NCBI RefSeq assembly: GCF_036785885.1 | Contig: NC_092317.1 | Coordinates: forward strand, 2,296,501 to 2,360,500 | From: Coffea arabica | Lineage: Eukaryota > Streptophyta > Magnoliopsida > Gentianales > Rubiaceae | Reading direction: 5' to 3' | DNA length: 64,000 nt | Shown here: positions 12,813 to 23,006 of the stretch, one piece after another | Position numbering within the stretch: the first letter of the stretch is position 1 | How the letters are laid out: each line of letters begins with the position of its first letter | Program-made: the position numbers and the translations under genes | The notes under the pieces: generated by a model | The model's input: the letters and a program-made list of their open reading frames with translations, nothing else | What the model was told of the DNA's origin: nothing | Database searches by the model: none

Positions 12813-13046
12813 CTCATCAAGAGTTGTTATCAGTATACCACGAACTTTTTCCTGCACAAGGTTCTCTCTCAAATCTTTTAACTTGTCTGCAACTGAACGA
12901 CCAGAAAATTGTGGAGGATGCACAGCAACAGGATTCAGTTCAAGTGGTGAGCGGCTAATCCAAACTTCATCCACCAAGTTTCTGGGTGTCTGAATCAACT
13001 TTTGCTGTTTCTTACTAAAAGCAATGGCAGCATCTTTTGGTAAATT
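12813..13046 (-). pseudogene. Captured aminopeptidase P exon inside the hAT element
   Basis: The minus-strand frame is open for exactly 78 codons. It contains SKKQQKLIQT, NLVDEVW, NPVAVHP, GRSVADKLKDLRE and GILITTLDE in the order expected for the linker and start of the second domain of plant Xaa-Pro aminopeptidase P (APP2-like, M24 family). It keeps a 3' splice-site-like left border (ACACTAG|AAT) and a 5' splice donor (GAG|GTAAAT), both in phase 0. The catalytic M24 region is absent, so the piece cannot be an active peptidase. Genes captured by transposons are usually fragments like this one. Confidence 0.8.
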
Positions 13047-13202
13047 CTAGTGTGGCAGTTAACAAATACCAGTTAACGTGGTGAATGTTTCCAAAAAAAG
13101 TGGTTCATCAGGGATTAGGAAACTAAAGAATTGCTTCTTCTTGCGGCTTCACCGCTTCAGTAAACCCAGAAGTAAAATTACATAATTTTAAAAAAAAACT
13201 AA

Positions 13203-13555
13203 CGTGGGTAGCGGCGTGGGTTGCGAAGCCTCTGACTGTGGGTAGCGGCGGCGAAGCCTCTGGCTGTGTTTTGTTGTTGCGGCTGTGGGTAGCGGCGAAG
13301 CCTCTGGCTGTGGGTAGCGGCGGCGAAGCCTCTGGCTGTGGGGTGCGGGCCGTGCGGCTGAGAGGCAGAGACGGAGAGGGAGGTTGTGGGTAGCGGCGAC
13401 GGCAAAGCTTATGACTGTGGGGTGTGGGCCGTGCGGCTGAGAGGTAGAGACGGAGAGGGAGGTTGTGGGTAGCGGCGGCGGCGAAGCCTCTGACTGTGGG
13501 GTGTGGGCCGTGCGGCTGAGAGGCAGAGACGGAGAGAGAGGACTGTGGTCCAGTA
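13203..13555. repeat. GC-rich minisatellite inside the hAT element
   Basis: About three units of roughly 79 bp (starting near 13313, 13389 and 13468) share a core with gaagcctctg, ctgtggggtg and cggagaggga. Shorter partial units lie to the left. Because units are in register, overlapping Pro/Arg/His-rich ORFs appear on the minus strand. I regard those as a result of the repeat, not as genes. Confidence 0.85.
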
Positions 13556-13831
13556 GGGTGCGGCGGAGAAGAAGAATGAAATGAAAGCAATGGAAATATC
13601 GAACCCTAGTCCAAATTTCTGCTCTTTGACTGCTAAAATGACAAAAATGCCCTTCTTTGTCGAGCTCAATCGAACTACTTGGTTAAAAAGAGAATTCGAG
13701 CTTACTCGGCTCGATAATTAAATGAGTATATTTCTAGTTCGAGTTCAACTGAAATTAACGAGTCGAGCTCGAGCCTTATCGAGTCGAACTCTAACGAACT
13801 TTCGAGCTACTAGTTTGGCTTAACAGCTCTA

Positions 13832-14285
13832 ATTGGCATTCAAAGGTTTAAAACAAAAATGGCGCGATAATAGAAAAAGAAGAAAGAACTTCCAATCGTA
13901 ACAAACGCACGATGGCCATGTTATACCAACTTCAGAGGCACCATAAGTTAAACTTAGATTACACCATTAGCCCTGCTTAGAAGAATTTAAAGATTTGACT
14001 CCGCCTCAGATCAACCACAAACATTGGCCTGAATTTTTAATAATATGTCTCGAAAGTTGACCGCGATGCACAACTGCTTTCTTCTCCTTTTGCATTTTTG
14101 CCCGTCTACACTCCGCAATTACCTGCTAGCACAGATTCTGGTGCAGTGATAACTAAGAAATTAAGACGAGGCATCCAAGGTCTATCAGGAAATGCGCAAG
14201 GAAGTCAACTTGTTACGTCAACTAGAATCTAGGCTCTATTCTGAAAAAAGGAAAAAAAAAATACAACAAATGGCCCAAACTAGCC
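13832..14285. other. Spacer at the 3' end of the methyltransferase-like gene
   Basis: It begins with the right copy of the hAT target duplication. The remainder probably includes the 3' UTR of the minus-strand gene that ends at 14286. No ORF or repeat of note. Confidence 0.45.
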
Positions 14286-17200
14286 CTAAGAGTCTTGTTC
14301 AGAAATCTGGAGGTATACCATCTGAGTATATCCATTAAATACAGATGTTTCTAGTCGACCTAATCCAAGCCTCCGGAATAAGCCGTATTTCCCATCCTCA
14401 ACAATAGGACTGGGAACCCGAGCTGGATCATATCTTGTTTGATGGGTAAGTGAAGGACCAGCAACAGGGGGCAGCTCCCAATAAATATCCAGCACCGACT
14501 CTACAAACCTGCTGTTCTGAAAATGTTGCGAGTATGTTATTGCCTTGTTACTGTGATTAAAATCATCGCGCATCTGCCCTCTTACACCCCACCATGCCTC
14601 ACCTGGCCCACATAGTTCATCTATATCCACAGCCTTTTCCCAGAATTTCTTCCTTCTAAACCTTATCCTAGCTTCGTCACCATCTCTAAAGCAGCTATGG
14701 CCACCACCTGGAAGAAAAGCACAACTATGTCCACTGATTAAGAAAAAAATACCTACTTAGCAATGCAACGTCAATATTCTAAACATCCCCAGTTCGAAAT
14801 GCTTACATTAAAAAAAATCTAATGTACAATACAAGCAAATCAATGCTTATCTACAGCATGAAAATGATTAACCACCCTTCAACACTTGCATTATGTGATG
14901 AACATATCAACAAAGCAATTCTCATGTGAAGGGAAATGCTCTAACATGGAGGGCTGTCTTTTTTCTGATCCTTCTGCACTCTCGCAAAATGTGTACTCTT
15001 TTTTCAATTTATTCCTCATTTAGAAAAGAATCCTTAAAATCTTAACACAGTCCTATTACCAGAAACACAGTAAGCTGCAGAGTTGAACAGTATTTTATTG
15101 ACTGATGAACATATGGATGATTTGGAAGCACCAGCAGCGTAATAACAAATGACTTAACACACATGCATGTATGAGGATGATTCACAAGACCCGAACAAGA
15201 TATAACTTAATAGGTCAGAAGATCGAGGCCATGAAGGGGCAAACATGTAGAGCTAGATTTGGGTAGAAAAGATTACAAAATGGGACAGCAATGATTGCCA
15301 CATATCCTTGAGGAAGAGTACTCAATTAGGCTCTATATTTTGTTAACTGACAACACTGCAGAAAAGATAAATCCTACAAAACAAAACAAAAAAAAGAAGA
15401 AGAAGAAGAAGCTTTCCATATTGCGTAGCCTTTCATGTGTATGTTTTTATTAGTTACAGGATAACCCTTTTTATTCTTCATAAGATGCTAGGAAATGAAA
15501 TCAATCTCAAATGTGACATGGCCAGTAAGAATCTTCTGCTTGCTTAATAGATCAATAAAGCACAGGCAAAATTACATAGTTAAGCATTAAATAAAGTTAT
15601 TTAACAAAATTGATTTTACATTTGAGTTGGCGAAGTTTCATCTTAAGAATGAAGTTCTATAACATGTGTCCCATAACAATTCATCTGTCCAAGACAAGAA
15701 GACTAGGTGAGAACAATTCATCTCATAACAATTCATATGTACCACAACAATTCATCTGTCCAAGACAAAGAAGACTAGGTGAGAACCAACCTCTAATATA
15801 ACTTTGATCACATATCTGTCTGAAGGAATAATGATCCCCTGTTCCAGTGTCATAGTTATCCTCAAAAACCAGATGCCTGAAGCCAGCTTTGAGTGCTTGC
15901 TTTAACCTACAAGTCATATGAAAAAGTAAACAGAAAAATAAAGATCAGGGCTTTGATAAACTCGGCCTGCAGGATATAACTGGATAGTGGATTGCTGATC
16001 GTAAATAATCCAAGTTCTAACTAGAAAGTGCAATCCGAAATTGCAGAAACCATGATCACCTTTTCAGTTCATTCTGATGGTCATCAAAGAAGACAAGAAC
16101 CCGTGTGAGATCTTTTATTTTGTGTTTCTTCATCACTCGGCCCCAGTCAACACTGCCAAAATCCACAAAGTCTTTTCCAGCAAAGTATGTGCAATTCCCA
16201 TCAACATAAGCAGGCCCTTTTTTCAGGTACTTCTCAGGATGGCGAGGGGAAAGCGATACAATTGGTGTATCAGGCATTGCTTGCCGTAAAACCCATGTTG
16301 AATGTCCCTTGAAGGCACCACTCTCAATCATCAATTCTGGTTTCAGCCACTGGGCAATGAACCAAAGCCCAAAACTGTGGTCAAAGCCCATGCCATACAT
16401 GTTGTTCTTTATTGGTCGAGTTTCATAGATAGGCACAAACTCCTCCAAACCTTTGAGTAAATCCTTCATTGTCCATTCAACAGTTTTTCCTTGTTTCGAT
16501 CTGCCTTTTGACAAGGATAGCAATTAAACGGATGAAAACTATATAAGCATTTCTTTCTGTTCTCAACTTAATCCTCAAAGTGATAAAAACGACGAGTTTA
16601 ATCTCAATTGTGCTAATTGGTTACTGATTTGTTCGCAACACATTTAGGAACAAAGTCCCTGAAGGAGAAGAACGGTGAGAAAAAAAAAAAGTAAAAAGGC
16701 CAACATAAAAGGTCCGGATAATAGTAGTTGAGCGGCTTTAGTACACCTAAGGCAGCAATTAACAAGTCGTGTCAACTATTGCTTGTAGGATCAAGTAATG
16801 GTTGCCGCACACAGGTAAATGAACAGTAACAAAGTACTAAGTTAGACCCTGAATTATTCTTCTACTTAATCCTTTTGGACAATGACCAAACATTTTATCT
16901 TCAAACCCCATATTCCCAAGCAAGAAGAATGATATAACTCAGGCACAGCTCGATTTTTCTTCTCTATAAGCCTGATTAACCCCTCTTTCCCCCCCCCCCC
17001 GGGGGGCGGGACCGCTGCCCCTTCAAAAAAAATACCGAAACCGCAGCTCCAAAGGTTCCCGCACAATTGATTGGCAAATTAATAACTCACCTTTAGTCAG
17101 GCAAATCCTAATAAGAAACCCTCAAGAGAGATGAAATTTTTCTCAAAATACAAATCCACATATATCACAAACGATTAACAACAAAACTAATCAAGTCAGA

Positions 17201-17621
17201 TCTGTATTAACAAAGTTTCCTTAAAACCATAAAAAAATCCCTGAAAAGAGAGGGAGAAAAAGAACTTACACCAGGGAACACCAAGGGACCCGAAATCCGA
17301 CTCGAGGTCATCGAAGCCGAAGAAGCGTAACCGAGATATATGATCGGACGAAGCGGCCTTGAGGCAGACCAAATCACGGGTGTGGACGAAGATGGAGCAA
17401 ATCACGATAACCACAAGACCTAGAATGAGAATGGGCCATAAATGTCCAGTCCGGGTCAAGTAATTGGTAAGCCGCATTGCAGCAGTGGAAGCGTGCTTCC
17501 GGGTTTTGGATTCATCGGCGCCGGATTCTTCGTCGCCTTCCACTTCATCATTCACTTGCGCCGCCCTTCGTGTCGATACCGAGAGTGCCCTCTCCAGCAT
17601 CTTGTGTGGTGTACTCGTCAT
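14286..17621 (-). CDS. Conserved plant membrane-anchored protein with methyltransferase-like fold
   Basis: Four exons: 17621-17270, 16504-16060, 15906-15791 and 14707-14286. All phases close, giving 444 residues. The N-terminus is acidic and serine-rich. A single membrane helix lies at about residues 61-80 (LWPILILGLVVIVICSIFVH), followed by a soluble part containing WCRSKQGKTVEW, MIESGAFKGHSTWVLR and RVLVFFDDHQNELKR, and a C-terminus with GPGEAWWGVRGQMRDDF. The ESGAFKGHST loop resembles a glycine-rich cofactor loop of SAM-dependent enzymes. I recall the Arabidopsis relative At3g28670, described variably as an oxidoreductase or unknown. Its reaction is not established. One helix near the N-terminus suggests a type II membrane protein, perhaps of the endomembrane system. 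Confidence 0.85.
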
Positions 17622-18927
17622 TTTCGTTCCTCCACTCTCTTTATTAGTGAAGTGTTGAGGAGAGCAGACTAATTAATCACTGTTGGAACCTAAAGTTTAA
17701 GAAGATTAATTAATCACAGACTTATATCCTATGTCGTGGTAGTACTAATTGGAAGCGGAGCTCCCTTCTACCGCTTATTTGTTAAGTGCATATTACCATG
17801 CGATTTTAAGACTTTCCCTCTTCTTCTTTTTATTACTACCTGATCAAGCTATCCTTAAATTCCATCCCACCGCTGTTTCGTGTATATGCAAAAATATATA
17901 TAATAATAAAAGTGAGAAATTTTTTGAAATGAATTGTTGCAACTCGTTCAGAAAATTTTTGAACCAAAATCAATTCACAGTACACAACCTAATACACTTC
18001 GTTTGGAATAGTTGTGTTTTGAAATATTTTATTACAACAATTTATATAAAAAAATTTTCCCATAAATATTTTTTGTAATGTTTTTAAGACATATTTTGGA
18101 ATGTTCTTAAAACTTAAAATTTTTAGGATATTTTTTAAAAATTAACACTACTACCCACCGCCACCACGCCTTCTCTCCCTCCTCCTCTCTCCTTCCCCTC
18201 CCTCTTCCTCCTCCTATCTCTTCTCCTCCCTCTCTCACCTCCTCCCCTTCCGCACTCCTCCCCTCCCCTTCCAAATCACAGCCTTTGGTTGCAACCAAAG
18301 ATTGAGGCCAGATCCGAGAAGGGGGGACCTTAAGAGGAGGGTTGTGACGGGGAAGGAGAAGGGAGTATGGGAGGAGGAACAAGAGGAAGAAGAAAGAGGG
18401 AGTAAGAGGGAGAAGAAAGAGGAGGAAGGAGAAGATGTTGGTGGTGATGGATAGAAGAAGAAGATGGTGTAGATTTATATATATATATATATATATATAG
18501 AGTTGTTTTTGATATAAAGAATGAATGTGATGTTTTTGAATTTGTTTTTGTTTATGTATTACTGTAACATTGTATATAAAAAAAAAACTTATTTTTCAAA
18601 AAATGGAGAATCCAAACAGAGCATTTGTCTCAAGCTGGCCGAGCAACAAGAATAAATAATCTCCAACAAGTGAATAAACATCATCATGCGACAAAGGGAG
18701 GAAGGTAACAGTAAAACTGATTTGCTGTTAGCAAGCACTTCATTTACATTCTGATTTCTGTTCAAGAAGTTAAATAAAAGGAGGAAACAAGATATCTGGG
18801 CTTTCTCCAGTTGTGCTGCTGTTCGTTACAATATATTTCCATCTAATAAAACCTAACACTTTAACCCAGCCAAAATATCAAGAAAGCTTCAGCAAAATCC
18901 CCCATTTGTGGAACTTTTTGTAACTTT
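17622..18927. other. Spacer with a degenerate MITE-like repeat
   Basis: It holds the presumed promoter of the methyltransferase-like gene, then AT-rich sequence, and a repeat-like block at about 17998-18622 described separately. The last part (18640-18927) is likely to be the 3' UTR of the Aux/IAA gene. Confidence 0.45.
17998..18622. mobile_element. Probable MITE remnant with TTTGGA termini
   Basis: The left end reads CTTCGTTTGGAATAG. The right end, on the other strand, reads CTCTGTTTGGATTCTCC. Between them are AT-rich arms, a purine/pyrimidine-biased core at 18160-18430 and a short TA run at 18477-18499. No clear target-site duplication was found, so the exact borders are uncertain. Confidence 0.4.
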
Positions 18928-21647
18928 TTAACTTTGGTTCTTGAACTTCTGCATAGCCCTCGGAGCTGCACGAAACACAGAATAGATGTAAGCCGCTTGT
19001 CGGTCAACATATTTCAGAGCTAGCTATTCAACCTATTGTAATAGATCGCCAAGTTGAGCAAAGTTCATCATTTCTAATGGCCTTTACAAGAAGTATAGTC
19101 TCATATGAAACCATTGTTGCCTTAGAATTCTAGAGCAAATGAGAAACTAAGACAAAAATGGAATATATCAATCAAATGGAAGCCTTCATGAGTTGGACGT
19201 ACCCAGCCCAATTGCCTCTGACCCTCTCATGATCCTTAATCTCTTGCATGAACATATGAACATCCTACAGAAACCAACAAGAAGGAAATAAACTGTCAAT
19301 TTTCTTCAGAAGTAGCAAGTTCATGAAAAAACTTATAATATTCATATCAATGATATGACTCCCAATCCTCCTAACTTAATCACCAGAGAAGGCTTAAAGA
19401 AAAACCAAGAACTCACATGAGGCTAAAGAGAGGGAAAAGAAGAGGATGAGAAGGAAATTCAGACAATATTTCATTATCCATCACAACTCCTCCCATGATG
19501 GCTAAGGCACTATTCTTCAACTAAAACCATATTTAACAAGTTACATATACTAATTTCTACAGACTTATGAAGCTAATTTAATTGAGACTGAGACTTACTC
19601 CCATGGAACATCACCAACTAGCATCCAATCACCATCCTTGTCTTCATAGGTTAGCACATGTTCAGAGTCATGGAGGAGATCCTTTAAGCCCCTCTCATTG
19701 AGCCCCTCTTGCTCTGAAAGTCCATTAGAAGTGCACTGTCCTGAATTACAGCGAGGAAAACAAGTCAATCATCACTGTCATACATGATTTTAGAACATGA
19801 CTAATAACATTTTAACTACAAATTAACCACACACAACGGGAAGATGATGTTCTGGCACCAACACATGAAATAACTAGGCAGGCAGATTGCTATGAAAAAA
19901 TTCTCAAACTAAATCTAGCTTACTTGATGTCCAGTTTTATACTAAGAATCTCAAAGAAAGAAAAAGAAAAAGGGAGGCAAATAGCATCCCTAATCTGAGA
20001 AAAATGTAAATTTTAGGTGCTAATTATTAGACTAGAACTATTGCTGCTCAAATTTTCAATCCTTCATGGGCAATCAAAATTTCGATCTTTCAGAAATGAT
20101 AAATTGTGCAGATGAATATGTTTCCGCGTCTGTGTAACTGTTCATCCGTGTGATTGTGTGTCCGACAGAGTTAGAGACTGACCAATTGTAAAGCAGCTGA
20201 ACATCTTCTCAAGAGCAGATGAGAGTTCTGCATAGTTGCAGTATGTTTTGAGATCAACTTTCCTAAGGTATGGAGCACCATCCATGCTGACCTTAACATA
20301 AAGGCAGCTTGGTCCTGATTTTGCTTCAGCATCACTATTTTTTGATAAGTTTGTAGCAAGGGTGTTCTTTCGGAAAGATCGAATTGGTGGCCATCCTACC
20401 ACTTGTGCCCTATCAGAAGATCATATGTGCTGAGTGACTTAAAAGCGTTGCAATATATCACATGTGACAATAACTCAAAGGACAGGAGCACATAAATAAG
20501 ATGCATTAAGAGCTCCCAAAGGATTCTGAACATGAAACAGGGAAAAGGGCAATCACAGGCGCAAGTAAAATGTATCCATTATGACACACGCTGCCTTCTT
20601 TTTTTAGTAGAACCAAGTAAAAGTAATACTAATGCTGCAATCAAACAAACTAGAAGACTCACTGATTATTACTGGAGTACTTCAATTTTTAGGGTATCCC
20701 TGAAGAAGGGCAGAGTTCACCTCTGATTTGCCAAGATTGGCGATCTTCAAAAGGATATGAATTGAGAGCTTCACCTTTTTATGTTTTCTGAATAATCCAT
20801 CGGAAAACTGAAGTTCAACAAAGCTAGATAATAGCCTACTTGCAAATCGGCTTGGGTCGTGCAAAGACTATTATTAATTCTTATTTAGCCCAAGAAACTC
20901 GACAAACGAAACTATGCATAAACCAACAAAATGCATTCGTAAGCCCACATGTAAGTTACAGCATACAAAATCTCTCTAATCATCACTTTTTTGAGCAGGA
21001 AAAGAAAAATGAAAAAGAAAAGAAACAGCTAGACACACGGACATAAGTAGGCGGTAAACGTTAGAAAGGGGAAACAACAAAGAAGGAAAAGGGGAGGAGA
21101 GGGAAACTTACTTTGAAGCAGGAGAGCTGCCATGGTCTTTAGCAGAAGAGGTATTCTTCTCCTCAACAGGCTTAGCAGCAGGGGGAGCACCTGCCTCTTT
21201 CCCAGGGAGCCCAGGCAAACATGATTGCAGAGTATTAATGTTCTTAGAAGCACCATCCTTCCCTCCCCCAGGAGAGAACAAAACCTCAGTCTTTCCAAAA
21301 GACACATCAGAACTAACCTTCATCCTCAAATCCCATTTTCCAGATCCATCAATGGCATCAGAAAAACCCCTCTTAGCCCCTGAGACACAGCTCTTAAACC
21401 CACTAGTTTTTTCCTCTAAATCCTTTCCAAATAGGGAGACCCCATGTCCAGCTTTCCTTTCAGGAGACTGTGAACCAGGCAAGCCAAGTCTCAGCTCAGT
21501 CTCCTTCAGATTCAAGGCATTATTTCCTTCATCCTCCGGGCAAATATTAGAGGAAGAAGATGACGAAGACGAGATCTTGTCAGAGTTTCTTTCAACTGAA
21601 GAAGCCTCTGATAAGCCTATGTAATATTGCTCCTGTGGTGGAGACAT
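18928..21647 (-). CDS. IAA27: Aux/IAA auxin-responsive repressor, IAA27-like
   Basis: Five exons: 21647-21112, 20409-20183, 19740-19599, 19264-19203 and 18965-18928, in phase throughout, giving 334 residues. Domain I has TELRLGLPG (about 50-58, EAR repressor motif). Domain II is VVGWPPIRS (about 182-190), the degron bound by TIR1/AFB receptors in the presence of auxin. Domains III/IV form a PB1 fold with the [17 protein letters not shown] strand, the acidic [17 protein letters not shown] loop and [19 protein letters not shown]. The N-terminal YYIGLSE and the [12 protein letters not shown] stretch favour IAA27 over IAA8/IAA9. It represses ARF transcription factors in the nucleus until auxin triggers its degradation. 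All functional motifs look intact. Confidence 0.93.
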
Positions 21648-22194
21648 TAAAATCTTGAGCAAAAAATGAAGGTTGAAGAGGAATGGAATGAAGCAAGGAG
21701 AAATGAAATGGAGAGAAAGAAGGCAGCTTGAATGCTTGAAGCAAAAATATGCTACAAAGTAAGGGAGTGGTTGCTCTTGGTTCTGCACTTCAGCAGCAAA
21801 AAGAGATGGTTCTTTTGATGGCAGAAAAGAAAAGAAGCCTCTTTGGCCTTTCTGTAGCCTTTTCCATTTGTCTGATTTCAATTTTATACCTCCCACTGTC
21901 CCACGATAATAGATTTAGCCAAAAATCAAACAGTCCTAACATAGGAAAAATTATTCATGTTACTATTATACTCTCTCCCAGAAAAGTAAACATAAAATTA
22001 ACCAAGTCCCCTTGATAATTTGCAGGATATAGTTAGTGGAAAGAGTGCTATTTTGTGGATAACTAGAAAGATATATCATTTTTATTATGTAATATTTTAA
22101 AATTTTTGAAAAGTTGAAATACAATTCAAGAAGTAATTTGTTGTGTAAGAAGGATTTATGTTAGTGCAAAGTATACAAATGATATTTTGTAAAC

Positions 22195-22370
22195 ATAGGG
22201 TGTGTTTGGATAATTACTATTTGTACAAAATTTATTTTTTTCATCGCAAATAAAATTTTCAACTCATCTTTTTTATTTTTTTATTAACTTTTTTATCTCA
22301 CATACAACACATTATAAAAAGTGTTAAAATAATTATTTTAAATCATATTTCAAATAAACTCGTAATTGGC
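22195..22370. mobile_element. Small MITE of the TGTTTGGATAA type
   Basis: The left end, GGTGTGTTTGGATAATTA, and the right end, on the opposite strand GAGTTTATTTGAAATATG, are loosely inverted. The interior is AT-rich, with tatctcacatacaacac, a motif shared with other repeats of this terminus. No convincing target duplication was found. Confidence 0.45.
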
Positions 22371-22925
22371 ACGAGCTACGCTAAAAGTTCATGTTCAAAT
22401 TCAATTTATCTCCTTATCGCTGCAAAATAAACATAGGTAAAAAGAGCGCTATGAGGGGGTAACAAACTTGAAATTGCCTATTCAAGTTTAGTTTGTTTAT
22501 TTATTGAAACAAACCTAAACAATGTCCGAGTAATTTGAAATGTGTATATGTATATTTCCAATGTGATGCTCATCGAGCCGAGTTTGAAATTTTATCAATT
22601 ATGAAAAAAAATTTCACATTTGATATCAATGTATGGTTGATGTTGTAACTTTTATCATTAATACACATTTTAATGAAATTATGATATTTTATTAAAAAAT
22701 TAACAACGTCAACAAAGTCTAATAATAATGTCGAGCTCAAATCAAGTATTGAGTTGCTTTATTTGTCTTTCAACCCAAGCTACAATTGAGGTTAAGGCAA
22801 CATTTATAGAATTGTTAATAATCTTACGAGTTCGCTGACGTGGTCTAGTCTTCCAGACATGTTATTAGTGTCAATTATTAATTACTAGTAAAATGCTGAT
22901 AAATACGGCTAAGTACATATCTTTT

Positions 22926-23006
22926 GAGACAAAGCCACCAAATTTCGTGACCGCGAATGGCCACGGACACGAGGACCCCATCCGGCAAACCCACCGACAG
23001 GAGACA
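22926..23006 (-). promoter_or_regulatory. Two possible auxin response elements (TGTCTC) upstream of IAA27-like gene
   Basis: GAGACA occurs at 22926-22931 and 23001-23006. Read in the direction of the Aux/IAA gene this is TGTCTC, the classical ARF-binding site. The sites are 1.3-1.4 kb upstream of the start codon and 75 bp apart. Six-base motifs occur by chance, so support is weak. Confidence 0.2.

Larger units (their letters stand above)
11679..13831. mobile_element. Non-autonomous hAT-type element carrying captured gene fragments
   Basis: The element is 2153 bp, flanked by a perfect 8-bp target-site duplication ATTGGCAT (11671-11678 and 13832-13839). Its ends are imperfect inverted repeats: TAGTGCTGTTAATAGAGCC on the left and the complement of TAGAGCTGTTAAGCC on the right. 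Dense copies of AGCTCGA/TCGAGCT motifs fill the subterminal zones 11700-11990 and 13660-13810, as is common for hAT ends that bind transposase. No transposase ORF is present. The interior holds an aminopeptidase P exon (12813-13046, minus), another exon-like piece (12325-12399, minus) and a GC-rich minisatellite (13203-13555). It therefore resembles a Pack-type transposon. Confidence 0.85.

Noticed and set aside
13123-13669. Overlapping Pro/Arg/His-rich minus-strand ORFs
   Set aside because: They follow the period of the GC-rich minisatellite inside the hAT element.
16989-17008. C11-G6 palindromic run as a regulatory site
   Set aside because: It lies in an intron of the methyltransferase-like gene and is simple sequence.
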